From assembly GCA_031841125.1 (NCBI GenBank), contig CM063109.1:11322321-11386320 (forward strand): DNA of 64,000 nt, read 5' to 3'. The stretch comes from Acanthococcus lagerstroemiae (lineage: Eukaryota > Arthropoda > Insecta > Hemiptera > Eriococcidae). The notes under the pieces are model-generated. The model worked only from the letters and a program-made list of their open reading frames with translations, did not search any database and was not told where the DNA came from. Shown here one piece after another: positions 45,290 through 55,009 of the stretch; within the stretch, counting starts at the first letter, position 1, and the number at the start of each line of letters is the position of its first letter. The position numbers and the translations under genes were made by a program.

Positions 45290-45698
45290 CAGTGTTGCCA
45301 ATTTTTCTTTTTCCAGTAGATGCGTTTCCAGTGGAGAAAGATGCTAAAAACTGGGTGTCAGAAAGTTTAAAAAAGTTGCTAAATCTAGGTAGAGTACTAA
45401 AAGAGAGTGGGTATAATCGACGGCCGCCATGTTTGTTTTGTGAAAGCGGTAACTACAGTAAACTAAATGCAAACTCGTGTAAACTTCATCACTTATCATT
45501 TGACTTATCATTTCGATCAGGTGTTTGCTTCTGGGTACATAAAACAAACATGGCGGTCGTCGATTATACTCACCTTCTTCTAGTACCCTAATTTCGGATG
45601 CTAAAGAAAAAAATCTCATCCCTTATTGAAATTTTTGGAAGCTAGATGAAGAGGAGGATGCTAAATCTAGCATTCAAGATGCCAACTTGGCAACACTG
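45290..45698. mobile_element. 409-bp element with long inverted repeats inside Gypsy
   Basis: The ends CAGTGTTGCCAA and the inverse of TTGGCAACACTG are perfect inverted repeats. Further in, GGTATAATCGACGGCCGCC and the inverse of GGCGGTCGTCGATTATACT pair as well, so the arms reach about 180 bp with gaps. Flanking TTAAAAAT and TAAGTGAT do not match well, so the superfamily is not fixed. It interrupts the C-terminal or 3' untranslated part of the LTR element. Confidence 0.75.
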
Positions 45699-45998
45699 TA
45701 AGTGATCTACCAAGCATCCGAACGTCGCTTGGCCAGCGGACTAGTAGTGTGGTACGAGTGGGTACGATCCCAAAGTCGAACCACACTCAGTTTAACATAA
45801 ACAACTGCTCTTGACTATGTTCGTAGGCCATGTATAGTTTTCTATGTGCTTTTTCATTTCCATGTTGTTAGTATCTTCTTTGTTATGTTATTTTTTCCTC
45901 TTTTTTACCCCAGTTTTTTGCCGTGATATTTTATACGTTTCATCGTTTTGTATATTTTGTTCGTTATATCGTTACCACTATAGGGGGAGAGAGAGTAC

Positions 45999-46304
45999 TG
46001 TAGCGGTTGTGCCGGCAACGTGGCATAGCTCGGCTAATACAATGCCGTGAATCAGTATCGACTACGCGAGGATAGATTTTTGGGCTAAAAAATTACATTC
46101 ATAAAATCTCCGAGCGACCGTTGGAACCGGTCCTCGCATTCCTTTCACTACTCTCTCTTGGCTTTTATTATCCACCCTCACGAATGCACCAGCTACGAGC
46201 CTTTCTCCCTCGAACGACCGTTTTTTAGTCGTTGTACACTTCCGAAAGAGAAAATACACTCTGAACACGTCGACTCGAGTTTAAGTGTAACGACGATACC
46301 TAAA
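45999..46304 (+). repeat. 3' LTR
   Basis: Starts TGTAGCGGTTGTGC directly after the purine tract and ends ACGATACCTAAA before the target duplication. Confidence 0.9.
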
Positions 46305-46640
46305 CCAAGACTACGCAATGTTCTCAAAAAGTTGATGTTCACATGTCGAACTTTGAACTGCCATATATCTTTCCGTTTTTTTTTTTAGCTTGGAAGCTCT
46401 GACCGATCTTAAAATCTTTTGGTTGACTTCTTCTACCCAAACAGTTGAAAATATCACAAGTGATTTCCCTGACTTAGACTTGCTTTTCCCAGGATGGGTC
46501 TGTGGAGATTAATAAATGAGGTTAATGCTAGTAGCTACTTATTCATTACAACCGATCTCTTTCCACCTCTGCTGGATTCAGAAATCACGTATTATCATGT
46601 TTTGCTGTGATAAAGTAAATTCATCAGTAGTTGACACTTT
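46305..46640. repeat. Family X copy 1, right part
   Basis: Continues family X after the LTR element: TTCTCAAAAAGTTGATGTTC, TCGAACTTTGAACTG, GGTTAATGCTAGTAGCT, CCACCTCTGCTGGATTCAG, ATCACGTATTATCATG. It aligns with 48330-48540 and 50480-50770. Confidence 0.8.
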
Positions 46641-46886
46641 TACAGTTAAATTTACATGCAAAAATCATTGTAATTTTTCCTATAATCTTTGTTTTTTTTT
46701 GTTTTTTTTTTTAAGTGATTAGTATGACATTCAGGCCAACTCTTTGAGTATATTTTGGCATCTATTTTCCTTTCATAAGTCAATCATATGATTTAAAGAA
46801 AAATTTAGAACTAGGTTCAAAATTCTCCAATACTTGACAGTCAAATCTGGTATAGTTAACATCCTCAACAGGTGACGCTCTAATTA

Positions 46887-47103
46887 CAGGTGTGTCATTT
46901 ATCTTGCAACCCAAAATCGAAAAATTGAAAAAAACCAGCATATAGCAGTGTCAAAATGGCATGTAATTATAAGAGATGCTGGAGTTGGGTTCCTAACAAG
47001 TTTTTTTACATATGAGAGCACCATGCACTATGACTGTGCTTGTAGTGGTGTGTTACCGGTGCGCGCGTACGAAGTTTAGGTCGCGCGATAAATGACACAC
47101 CCG
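46887..47103. mobile_element. Tc1/mariner-type MITE
   Basis: The ends CAGGTGTGTCATTTATC and the inverse of the right end, CGGGTGTGTCATTTATC, are inverted repeats extending to GC(A/G)ACC. TA stands on both sides (46885-46886, 47104-47105), matching the TA target duplication of Tc1/mariner elements. The 217-bp length leaves no room for a transposase. Confidence 0.75.
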
Positions 47104-47794
47104 TAGGTAAAATAGAAAATAAAGATCAAGGTAGGTAAGTACCTACCTCAATCGATCAAAACGTTTTATTCGGTAAAAAAAAACACTTTACATAGGTAAA
47201 ATCATCTCTGGCTTACACCAAATTATTAACATGAATGTTTCTTCAGCGAGGTTTTCAAGCAATAATATAGAAAAATCAGTTCGCGCTGGTTCTTCGAATG
47301 TGACATTATGTCGTTCATAATCTGAAAAAAGTCAAAAACAATTAGGTGTTGATAATTGTAGTTTTTATTGTCAATTACTGGCCATTTTGTTACTGTAGAT
47401 GTCTAGTAATTGACACCCTGACTATCCTGTTTCCAAATCAACTACAGAGATGATGAAAATATAAAAAGAATGTATATTTTATAATCTTCAAGCTAGTATC
47501 TTAACATTTTTGATAACTTGAAAACTTTTAAGCAGAGAAATTTGTAAATACTTACCCCTTAACTCTTCACGAAGAAACACATTTTTTCTTACCGCACAAA
47601 TTAAGAATTGAAAATCACATAACAAGGTTGCAATAAAAATGTGTAGTAGTGCATGGTCAACCGCAAGCTAAATCTGAAGTGTTTTTTTAAAAGATATCAG
47701 TGTTGCCACAAAACTCATAGAAACGTCAAAAATTATATATTCGTATTTGGATGTCAACTATTAGGGCACTGTCAACTACTGGTGACTTGACCCT
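47104..47794. other. Non-coding stretch, nothing recognised
   Basis: A+T-rich. Short word pairs such as GTCAATTAC/GTAATTGAC can form small hairpins. No element borders found. Confidence 0.5.
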
Positions 47795-48800
47795 ACCAGC
47801 TGATTATGGAAACAGAGAGAGGTAAACATTTTCCACCTGTTGACATTTTCCAACGGTTAAGCAAAAAATAGAAATTGCAAACTGAGTACCTGAAAATGGG
47901 CCACTTTGCCAACTCTAAAAGATGACTGGAGCGAGCACCCCTTCTCCTACGACCCTAGAAATGCCAATTCAAAAAAACGGTTCAATTATAGATTGCCTTT
48001 TTTCGAGAGTACATAGGTTAGCCCGATACGCAATATCCCGCCAGTTACCTGGGTAACTAAAGGGGAACCAAGGATAACTTAAGGATTTCTAGGTAATCAG
48101 AGGGTAACCGAGGTTTGCCAATGGGTAACTTTTCCGCGGGTAACTAGAGGGTAACTGACTGCGTATTGGAATGCGAAAAATCCCGCCAGTTACCCGGGTA
48201 ACTGATGGGTTTCTGGGTAATCTGAGAGTAACCGAGGGTTGCAAATGTATAACTTCTCCGCGGGTAACCAGAGGGTAACTGACTGCATATCGGGAAGAAT
48301 CAGGAAATAGCAAAACCAAGACTTCAAACGTGATTTTCTCAAAAAGTTGATGTTCGCATATCGAACTTTGAACTACAAATCTTCGTTGTTTTTTTAGCTG
48401 GGAAGCTCCGATTGGTCTTAGAATGTTTGGTTTGATTTCTTCTACCCAAAAAGTCAAAGAAATTACAATCGATCTTCCCCACTGCGGCTCGTTTTTTTCG
48501 GAATGGGTCTGTGAAAATTTATAAATCTGGTTAATGCTAGTAACTATTTATTCTGGTTCTTAACCTAAAAGAACTCTCGGAAGTCATTCTATACTTCAAT
48601 TGAAGCTTTTATCGAACTGTTATCTCTAGGGTCGTAGCAAGAAGGGGATGCTCGCCTCAGTCATCTTTCAGAGTTGACAAATTGGCCAATTTTCAGGTAC
48701 TCAGTTGGCATTTTCTGTTTTTTGCTTAACAACAGTTGGAAAATGTTTACCTCTCTCTGCTTCCATAATCTGCTGGCATCACAATGAAACATGATAATTC
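47795..48800. repeat. Family X copy 2 with ~200-bp inverted arms
   Basis: The left arm (47795-47995, starting CAGCTGATTATGGA) and the inverse of the right arm (48590-48800, starting CAGCAGATTATGGA) share GAGAGAGGTAAACATTTTCC, GCAAAAAA(T/C)AGAAA, CTGAGTACCTGAAAATGGG and CTACGACCCTAGA. Between them lies the core shared with copies 1 and 3 (AGCAAAACCAAGACTTC, AAAGTTGATGTTCGCATATC), and a GGTAAC-rich element inserted at 48022. The long arms make it look like a fold-back or long-TIR DNA element. No coding sequence was found. Confidence 0.7.
48022..48294. mobile_element. GGTAAC-rich palindromic element
   Basis: Bounded by CCCGATACGCA and the inverse of the right end, CCCGATATGCA. Inside, GGTAAC/GTTACC words occur about 14 times in both orientations. 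Two head-to-tail parts of about 125-150 bp each start with CCCGCCAGTTACC and end with GCGGGTAAC.AGAGGGTAACTG. Family X copy 1 reads GAGTTAAGAATC at the corresponding site, so it shows the empty site. A relative lies inside the hAT element at 52581. Open frames here are repeat artefacts. Superfamily unknown. Confidence 0.75.
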
Positions 48801-49096
48801 CAGGCCCCGTAGCCAGAGGGGTGCTAGGCGGTGCTAAGCAGGCATTAGCGCTTGCCGGAGTCCCCTCCCGGGCAATATTTCGTGAACAAAAATAAAGAGT
48901 TCCTTATATTTTTCTCGCTAGTTTTGTTCAAAACTTTTCTTTCCACTACATTTTAATGTTTATAAGCTTGGCAACATTGATTTTGCTTGGAAAGATAGAC
49001 GAATCCTGTGTTTGTCGTTCTATATCATATGTGACGTGTCATAAGAAAAGGGCCCGAGTGTCCATCCAGCAGTTTCAGACACACAGACCTTTTTCT
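48801..49096. other. Possible lone hAT-type end, otherwise nothing
   Basis: CAGGCCCCGTAGCCAGAGG at 48801 looks like a hAT-type terminus abutting family X, but no partner was found before 49097. Confidence 0.35.
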
Positions 49097-49759
49097 CAGG
49101 GGTGGATTAATCCTTTCTAGAGTAGGAAGCCAGATCAAAATTAGCGCCCTCCGCGAGCTGTATCGGCGCGCACACGCCTGCGTTTGAACATACTTTTTCA
49201 GAAGTGTTATAAGTCCATTTTTTGCGTTTTTATGATGAGGATAGTTGCTGATAGTACTTTTCACGAGGAATACGATGGCAACACTGGTTTCTCTCGACCT
49301 TCGCTCTTTCTATTCCAAAAAAGCATTTCAAAATGAATCCATACGCAAGAATGTTATAAGTTCGCATCAGTTCGCATAGTCTTGTATGACACTCGCGTTT
49401 TCAGCGGCAACGCAGGCGCGGATCCAGACTTGAATTTTGGGGGGAGGGGGAATGGATTCTAGTGGGTAGTTTTTTCTGTGATTTTTTTTTTATGAATGAA
49501 GTACCTAGTGCTGCATCAAAAAAATGGTGTATTAGTATACCTTTTATTTTTTGAAGTTGGGGGATTCCCCCTCCCCCCTTGTATCCGCGCCTGCAACTTT
49601 GTTTTCGCTCTCCTGAAAAATCATGAATTTGGACTTATAACACTCTTGAAAAAGCATGTTCGTTTGTGTTGAAAATTTTTTTTCGCCCCCTGATGGCGCC
49701 CCTCTCTTTTCTACTCCCTAAGCAAATGCTTCCCATACTTACGGGTTAATCCGCCTCTG
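49097..49759. mobile_element. hAT-type non-autonomous element, 663 bp
   Basis: The ends CAGGGGTGGATTAATCC and the inverse of the right end, CAGAGGCGGATTAACCC, are inverted repeats. The flanking 8-mers CTTTTTCT (49089-49096 and 49760-49767) are identical, a perfect hAT target duplication. Sub-terminal inverted repeats (TTTTTCAGAAGTGTTATAAG near 49192, inverse near 49630) lie further in. The first 90 and last 90 bp match the shorter copy at 60174-60360. No transposase. A second hAT-type element is nested at 49413-49593. Confidence 0.92.
49413..49593. mobile_element. Nested 181-bp hAT-type MITE
   Basis: The ends CAGGCGCGGATCCAGAC and the inverse of the right end, CAGGCGCGGATACAAG, are inverted repeats, each next to a G-rich tract. 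Flanking 8-mers do not match, so the insertion is inferred from the ends alone. Confidence 0.65.
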
Positions 49760-50035
49760 CTTTTTCTTGTGTCACGTTACAATAATTCACAAACACAGTT
49801 GTAAGCTCGCGATCCAGTTCACATAGAATATCGATAGCTAAATGCCTGAATGCCTGTTTGAGAACTAATAACTTGATAAGTTCACAGAAATAGAATTTTT
49901 TAGTTCCAAAAGTTCGAAAATTTGATCTTTGTAGAAGTGTTAAACTTTTTTCACGCGATATATTCAATTTTTTCAGTGGATTGTCGGTAAGTTGAATCAC
50001 TAGTTTCGATTATGAATTTTGAGACCAAATTCAAT

Positions 50036-50315
50036 CAGTGGCGTAGCCAGGATTTTTCCCAAGGAGAGCAATGTAGAATTTTTATGGGAGAAAAATACGA
50101 AAATTGAGGTGTTTTTTAAAAATCGCCGATATTAGACTATTAGAGGACTATTTTATAAGAATGTAGGTAAAATACTGCTCGGGCGAAAATTTCTCGAAAA
50201 GAAAAGTGTTTTAGAAGTGAAAAATTGTTCATGTTTGCATATTTTACATTCAATTTCAGGTGCCTTGGGGAGGCATTCGCTGCTTTCGCCCCCCCCCATT
50301 TTGGCTACATCCCTG
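50036..50315. mobile_element. hAT-like MITE, target duplication not found
   Basis: The ends CAGTGGCGTAGCCAGGAT and the inverse of the right end, CAGGGATGTAGCCAAAAT, are similar inverted repeats, with a C9 run inside the right end. Flanking AATTCAAT and CCTCGTAG do not match, so the pairing of these ends is likely but not proven. Confidence 0.5.
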
Positions 50316-50404
50316 CCTCGTAGAAATCTTCATATTATATACTATGTGTTCCTCAAGCCCCCCTTGGTAAACAGTCAGCACCCTACCGCAGCTGTACTGA
50401 CCTG

Positions 50405-50761
50405 GATAATGCGTGATTTCTGAACGCAGCAGAAGTGGAAGGAGATCGGTAGTAGTGAGAATAGCAAAACCAAGACTTCAAACGGGATTTTCTCATAAAG
50501 TTGATGTTCACATATCGAACTTTGAACTGCCATATCTTCGCCGTTTTTTAAGCTGGTAAGCTCAGACTGGTCTTAAATGTTTGACTTGATTTCTTCTATC
50601 CAAAAAGTTGGAGAAATCGCAATCGATTTCCCCAACTTAAGTTCGCTTTTCCCAGGACGTCTGTGGCGATTAATAAGTCGGGTTAATGCTAGTAGCTGCT
50701 TACCTATTCATTACAACCGATCTCCTTCCACCTCTGCTGCGTTCAGAAATCACGTATTATC
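50405..50761. repeat. Family X copy 3 with 46-bp terminal inverted repeats
   Basis: Arms 50405-50450 and 50716-50761 are inverted copies with two mismatches (right arm core CCACCTCTGCTGCGTTCAG). The enclosed core matches copies 1 and 2 (AGCAAAACCAAGACTTC, ATATCGAACTTTGAACTGCC, GGTTAATGCTAGTAGC). Beyond the right arm, ATCATGTTTTGTTGTGATAC and GATTATGGTGACAGAGAGAG continue into the outer arm of copy 2, so the 46-bp structure may be a younger version of a larger element. Confidence 0.75.
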
Positions 50762-50829
50762 ATGTTTTGTTGTGATACTAGCGGATTATGGTGACAGAGA
50801 GAGGCTACATTTCACTTTTTCAAAAAGCA

Positions 50830-52572
50830 TCGTGTAAACGGCAGACTCGACCGGTAGTTCGATTAAGACTGGTCGCATCCCGCAAGTCTCGACTTCAGCA
50901 CAGTATCACGGAATCGTGTCAGAAAAAAAGGTATCTATCGTTTAATATACGAAGCCTTATTAAAATACCCGACGTATCACCGAAACTATACGTTGGTTTA
51001 TCTTTCTTCGTATACTTTACCAGCATAATATAAAGATGTATACGAGAACACATTAAAAATGGCTGCTTGTTATAGTATTATATGCTTAATGTACCGTCGC
51101 TATTTAATAGCAGCTTAAACAGCTACCTGCTGATATTCTCGTGTTCCGACAACCTTCCCTCGTTCGCGTTTTCCGTGGATTCAGATGCTGCATGTCGTGC
51201 AGCTCCGTGTGCCATGTAGCCAGAGCACTCGGTGTGACAGAGAGACAGCTCACTCTGCTTGTCGTGACACCTTTCTACATTCATTGACACTTGTTAAAAG
51301 TACCTATCTTCCACCTTCGTATACATGGAGAGGATAAATCCGCCGTTGTCTTTTCGGTTTAATGCGCTGGCACGTCACAACGGATTATGATACTCCGGCC
51401 GTATGGTACGATATAAGTGAAAATATCGGAGGAAGGTGATTTTTAAATACCCTGCTGCCTTCTACAACTCTCGGCCGTATATCAGAAATTCGGATGCGTG
51501 ACGAAAGAATGTCGTCCGTCGTTCTCATTAATATGTATGAATGCGACCTGTTGTAAGCTATCCGAAAACAAGAGTCAGCAGTTGAGTAATTAGAACGTCT
51601 GGGTTGCGAACACGAGCATATAAAAAGTAACACGAGCTTGACTGGTGGATAGAGAGGCAGGGGTGCCGGTTTTATGCCGCTCGCAGCAGGGGCAATAGGT
51701 AAATTTGTGAACAGGAAAGTGGAAAGGCAATTTTCTTTGAATTTTGAGCGCTAAATTCGAAACGCGCGTCTCTTATCTCTTCTCGTATCTGCGTCGAACG
51801 CAATACCAGCGATTTCAAGTCGAGAGGGCGGATTAGGATAAGCCAAGATTCTCGAGAAAATCTCCGAAGTATAATTATATCCAGGCCCTACTATGTGCTG
51901 ACGAGAAGTGTGCCCTCTATGGCTTCCAATATTATCCTTTCAATAAAAAACAAGCTATTTACCGAATTGTAACACTCCTAATCCGACGTACGATGGTAAG
52001 CCACCAATTTTCATGGCCAATTCCATAGAGTTCTAAGATTATCTCCATGCCAATACGAATTTCGATGGAACGTCACCGGTGATTGGAGGTTACATTTAGT
52101 ACGTTTTCAGCAAGTTGGGAGTTACATAATCGGTCAAAAACGGTGAAATATTAATTCTGTACACAGTCTATGTGTTAAGAAGTTAAGTCCAATGTTCGCG
52201 AATTTCAATTCCTAATCTAGGCGTGATTTATGTGCTCTTGGTTATCGTATTTAAATAATATGTAAATACCCTCTTAGGTCACCCAAAAGTTATTCGATAA
52301 TACGCTCGGTGAACTGATGTAAAATGAAGATTATTCTGCGCTAGTCTACACTTCGAAAAATTTAGAGTTCTTAAAGTAATTTTCTAAGCAATCTTACAGC
52401 TGTACCTTTAGTTGAGGAAATTCGACCCAATATAGTAGCCAATGTCTGTGCTGTTTGAAAAGTTGGCCCTCGGAAAATTCTGGTACCAAGTCGGCAAAAC
52501 TGTAAAAGTGAGGACCATCTCAGGAAAACAAAGGGGATAGCCTTATGCAATGGTCGCGATTTTCATTTCATT
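50830..52572. other. Mostly unique non-coding stretch
   Basis: No repeats or proteins recognised. 51100-51850 is comparatively CpG-rich and could be regulatory or intronic host DNA, which the sequence does not prove. Confidence 0.55.
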
Positions 52573-52580
52573 GTTTTGTT

Positions 52581-53241
52581 CAGTGGCGTAGGCGAAGAGG
52601 AGGCAGACCCCTCCCTTTAACGACTTTGTCAAGCAAGGGTTTTTCTAATTTTAGAACCCCCTCTAACACACCCATTGGGCAGAAATAGGCAGTGTGCACA
52701 GTGTGTAACCTGATACGCAAAAACCCGCCAGGTACTCGCTGAAAAGTTACCCTTTTGTAACCCTTCGATTACCCGGGTAACAGAAGGGTTTCCGACGGTA
52801 ACTGACGGGTAACTGCAGGGCGTAACTAGAGGGTTACCAGTTACCCATATAGCCCTGCAATTACCCGTCAGGAAACCCTTTAGTTACCCGGGTAATCGAA
52901 GGGTTACAAACGGGTAACTTTTCCGCGGGTAACTGGCTCACCTGTTCATTTTACAAAAAGAAAAAAAGACCATTGGATCATTGTTCTATGCTTACGACAT
53001 CGGTATATTTTGTATATTGATGGATTTTCACTTTCAAAAAATTTGCCCGATACAGAATGAAATATCATTTTTAGAGGAGGGGGGCAGAGGGGATAGACAT
53101 CGTAAATCTTACAAATTTGAAAAAGGCGGTATTGTTTGTTCAAAAAGTAGCACACTTGATCGAAACGTCTGATTCAGCCAGTGAACATCCCCTCCCCTTC
53201 AGTTAAGGCCCCCCTCGAACACTAGGCTGGCTACGCTACTG
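52581..53241. mobile_element. hAT-type non-autonomous element, 661 bp
   Basis: The ends CAGTGGCGTAGGCGAAG and the inverse of the right end, CAGTAGCGTAGCCAGCC, are inverted repeats. Flanking GTTTTGTT (52573-52580) and GTTTGGTT (53242-53249) match at 7 of 8. It encodes no transposase and carries the palindromic GGTAAC block at about 52705-52945. Confidence 0.85.
52705..52945. repeat. GGTAAC palindromic element, second copy
   Basis: Inverted arms of about 90 bp (about 52734-52822 and 52845-52937) share AAAAGTTACCC, TTTGTAACCCTTCGATTACC and CGGGTAACAGAAGGGTTTCC-type sequence. It begins CTGATACGCAAAAACCCGCC, like the left end of 48022-48294. It lies wholly within the hAT element, so it either inserted there or belongs to that element. 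Confidence 0.7.
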
Positions 53242-53316
53242 GTTTGGTTTGATCTGCGCTATTTCTAACGATAGTCTGAAGAGTAATTAGAACGCTGGAT
53301 TCTTTAGCCGGTTTTA

Positions 53317-54900
53317 CCTAGTAGGCAAAATAGGCGGCTGCCTACAGCAGAAAATTTTTGAAGCGGCAAATTTTCAGGGTGGCATTTCTTTCACTCAATC
53401 AGAAAATATAAATAAATACTTATACAAATTTTACAAAAAAGAATTAAAAACGAAAAATTTTTTTTAATGCGCTTCGGACACACACATAAACACGTAATTT
53501 TATATAGGTTTACTCATTATATTCTGTTGAAATAAATTGGATTCAGATTCATTCTCCCACGAGACGAGACGACACATCGAGTTTTTAGCCCAGTATGACG
53601 AATTCTTGAAAAATCATCAGGAGAGGTACGGTAATTTTGGAGAAGGAAAAACTTCGTACTTGTGTCACAGTATTTGTGACGAATTAATCGATTTATTAGG
53701 AGAGGAAGCCTTCAAAACAGTAACTGATGAAATTAAAAAAGCCAAATATTTCATCATTATCTCAGATTCTACTCCCGATCGTGTTCATGTTGACCAGTTG
53801 AGTAATTTTTAGATTCGTTAATTCTGAAGATCTGATTGAAAGATTCATTAAATTCATACCCATCCAGAGTCACAAAGCAGCATCTTTAGAAACAATGATA
53901 CTTCATTTTCTTGATAACTGAGTAATTCCAGAAAACAATGCTACACAATAACGCTAGCAATATGCCAGGAATTTAGAATGGGCTGCAGGCTCTTATAAGA
54001 AAAAAATATATAAATTTGCCGATTACATTCCTAGCGCTGCTTATTCGTGACACTTGGTGGGTACTTCAGCAACAGAATCTTGTCGAGATGCTAATGATTA
54101 TTTTATGTATCTGCAGTCATTTTATAATTTTTTTAGTACATATACTTCAACTAGTCGATAGGTTTCATTAATGAACTGTATTAAACAAGCAAATGCAGGT
54201 TTGTCTTCAAAAGTTGATCACTTTTTGACTGTGAAAAACCTGTTACAAACTCGTTGAGGTGCGAGCAGGGGCGGAAATTGGAGGGGCTACGGGGAGCTAA
54301 GCTCCTCCCCCAGTTTCAAAATTAGTCTCCTAAATTTTATTTTTAAATTAATCTTAATACAGTAAAACTTTTTCTTCTTTTTTTTTCTTACAAAGGAAGT
54401 ATTACCGAGAAAAAATCATTTTTTATAGTTTTTTTTGGAGGGGAGGGTTGGGGTTATGATTTCTGGATTTTTACAAAGTTATTTTAGGCGCCGGGAATTC
54501 AGTCCCCCAAAGTTTTCGCTCTATTTCCGCCCCCGGATGCGAGGAACAATGCATCATCTGCACTTTTACAAAGTTACGAATTGATTGCGCATTGTCCTGA
54601 TGAAATTTACAACAATGAGTTGCAAAACACAATAACACGTCAAGAAGCAAAATCACTGCATCAAAAATTGATTGCAAATAATACAGCCTTCATGATTGTA
54701 TTTTGGACTTCTGTTCTTGAAAGAATGTATAGCACCAGCAAAAACCTCCAATCGGTTTCTTTAGATCTCAATACCGGTGAAGAATTTCATAAATCCTTGA
54801 AAAATCATTTTACTACGATGAAAGAAAGCAGATTTACAGAACTTTTGGAAAAAGTCGTCTAAATTAACTGGAAAAATTTGGTGGAAATTGAGTGAAGACC
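53317..54900 (+). pseudogene. ZMYM1/DUF4371-type hAT transposase, decayed
   Basis: A first open piece (53537-53812) reads RRHIEFLAQYDEFLKNH, ERYGNFGEGKTSYLCHSI and EIKKAKYFIIISDSTPD, with the first catalytic Asp of the hAT fold in SDSTPD. After a frame change follow ERFIKFIPIQSHKAASLE, NNASNMPG (normally DNASNM, so the second catalytic Asp reads Asn), NGLQALI, KFADYIPSAAYS, HLVGTSATESCRDANDYFMY and LQSFYNFFS. A hAT-type MITE (54266-54535) interrupts the T-R-W-S-A-R region, then SALLQSYELIAHCPDEIYNN, LIANNTAFMIVFWTSVLER and TSKNLQSVSLDL end at 54862. The order matches proteins annotated in insects as zinc finger MYM-type protein 1-like. The AGGCAAAATAGGCGGCTGCC region near 53322 may be the left terminal region. 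No intact frame remains. Confidence 0.85.
54266..54535. mobile_element. hAT-type MITE inside the transposase
   Basis: The ends CAGGGGCGGAAATTGG and the inverse of the right end, CGGGGGCGGAAATAGAG, are inverted repeats. Flanking GGTGCGAG (54258-54265) and GATGCGAG (54536-54543) match at 7 of 8. Removing it rejoins the transposase around its conserved Arg-Trp-Ser-Ala-Arg site. Confidence 0.88.
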
Positions 54901-55009
54901 ACATATGCCGCAGCTTATAATTTTTTCCCATCTGACAAAAGAACAAAAGAACTGGAAGGAGAGAAGGCCAGTGGAGATTCTCCTCAGGCCCTTTTTTTCT
55001 CTGTACGGG

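Larger units (their letters stand above)
43472..46304 (+). mobile_element. Ty3/Gypsy-type LTR retrotransposon, deleted and nested
   Basis: Two direct LTRs of about 305 bp bound the element. Flanking CCAAG (43467-43471 and 46305-46309; it can be extended to AAACCAAG) is the target duplication, and the flanks belong to one family X copy. A purine tract, TAGGGGGAGAGAGAG, lies just before the 3' LTR, as expected for plus-strand priming. The internal region starts directly in the late RNase H/pre-integrase part. The primer-binding site, gag, protease and RT are missing, so the element cannot move by itself. Two short inverted-repeat elements (44169-44320 and 45290-45698) interrupt it. The differences between the LTRs show that it is not recent. 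Confidence 0.9.

Noticed and set aside
48089..48457. 122-codon minus-strand protein
   Set aside because: It runs through the GGTAAC repeat and family X core. Repeated PLVTR-type peptides show that it is a repeat artefact.
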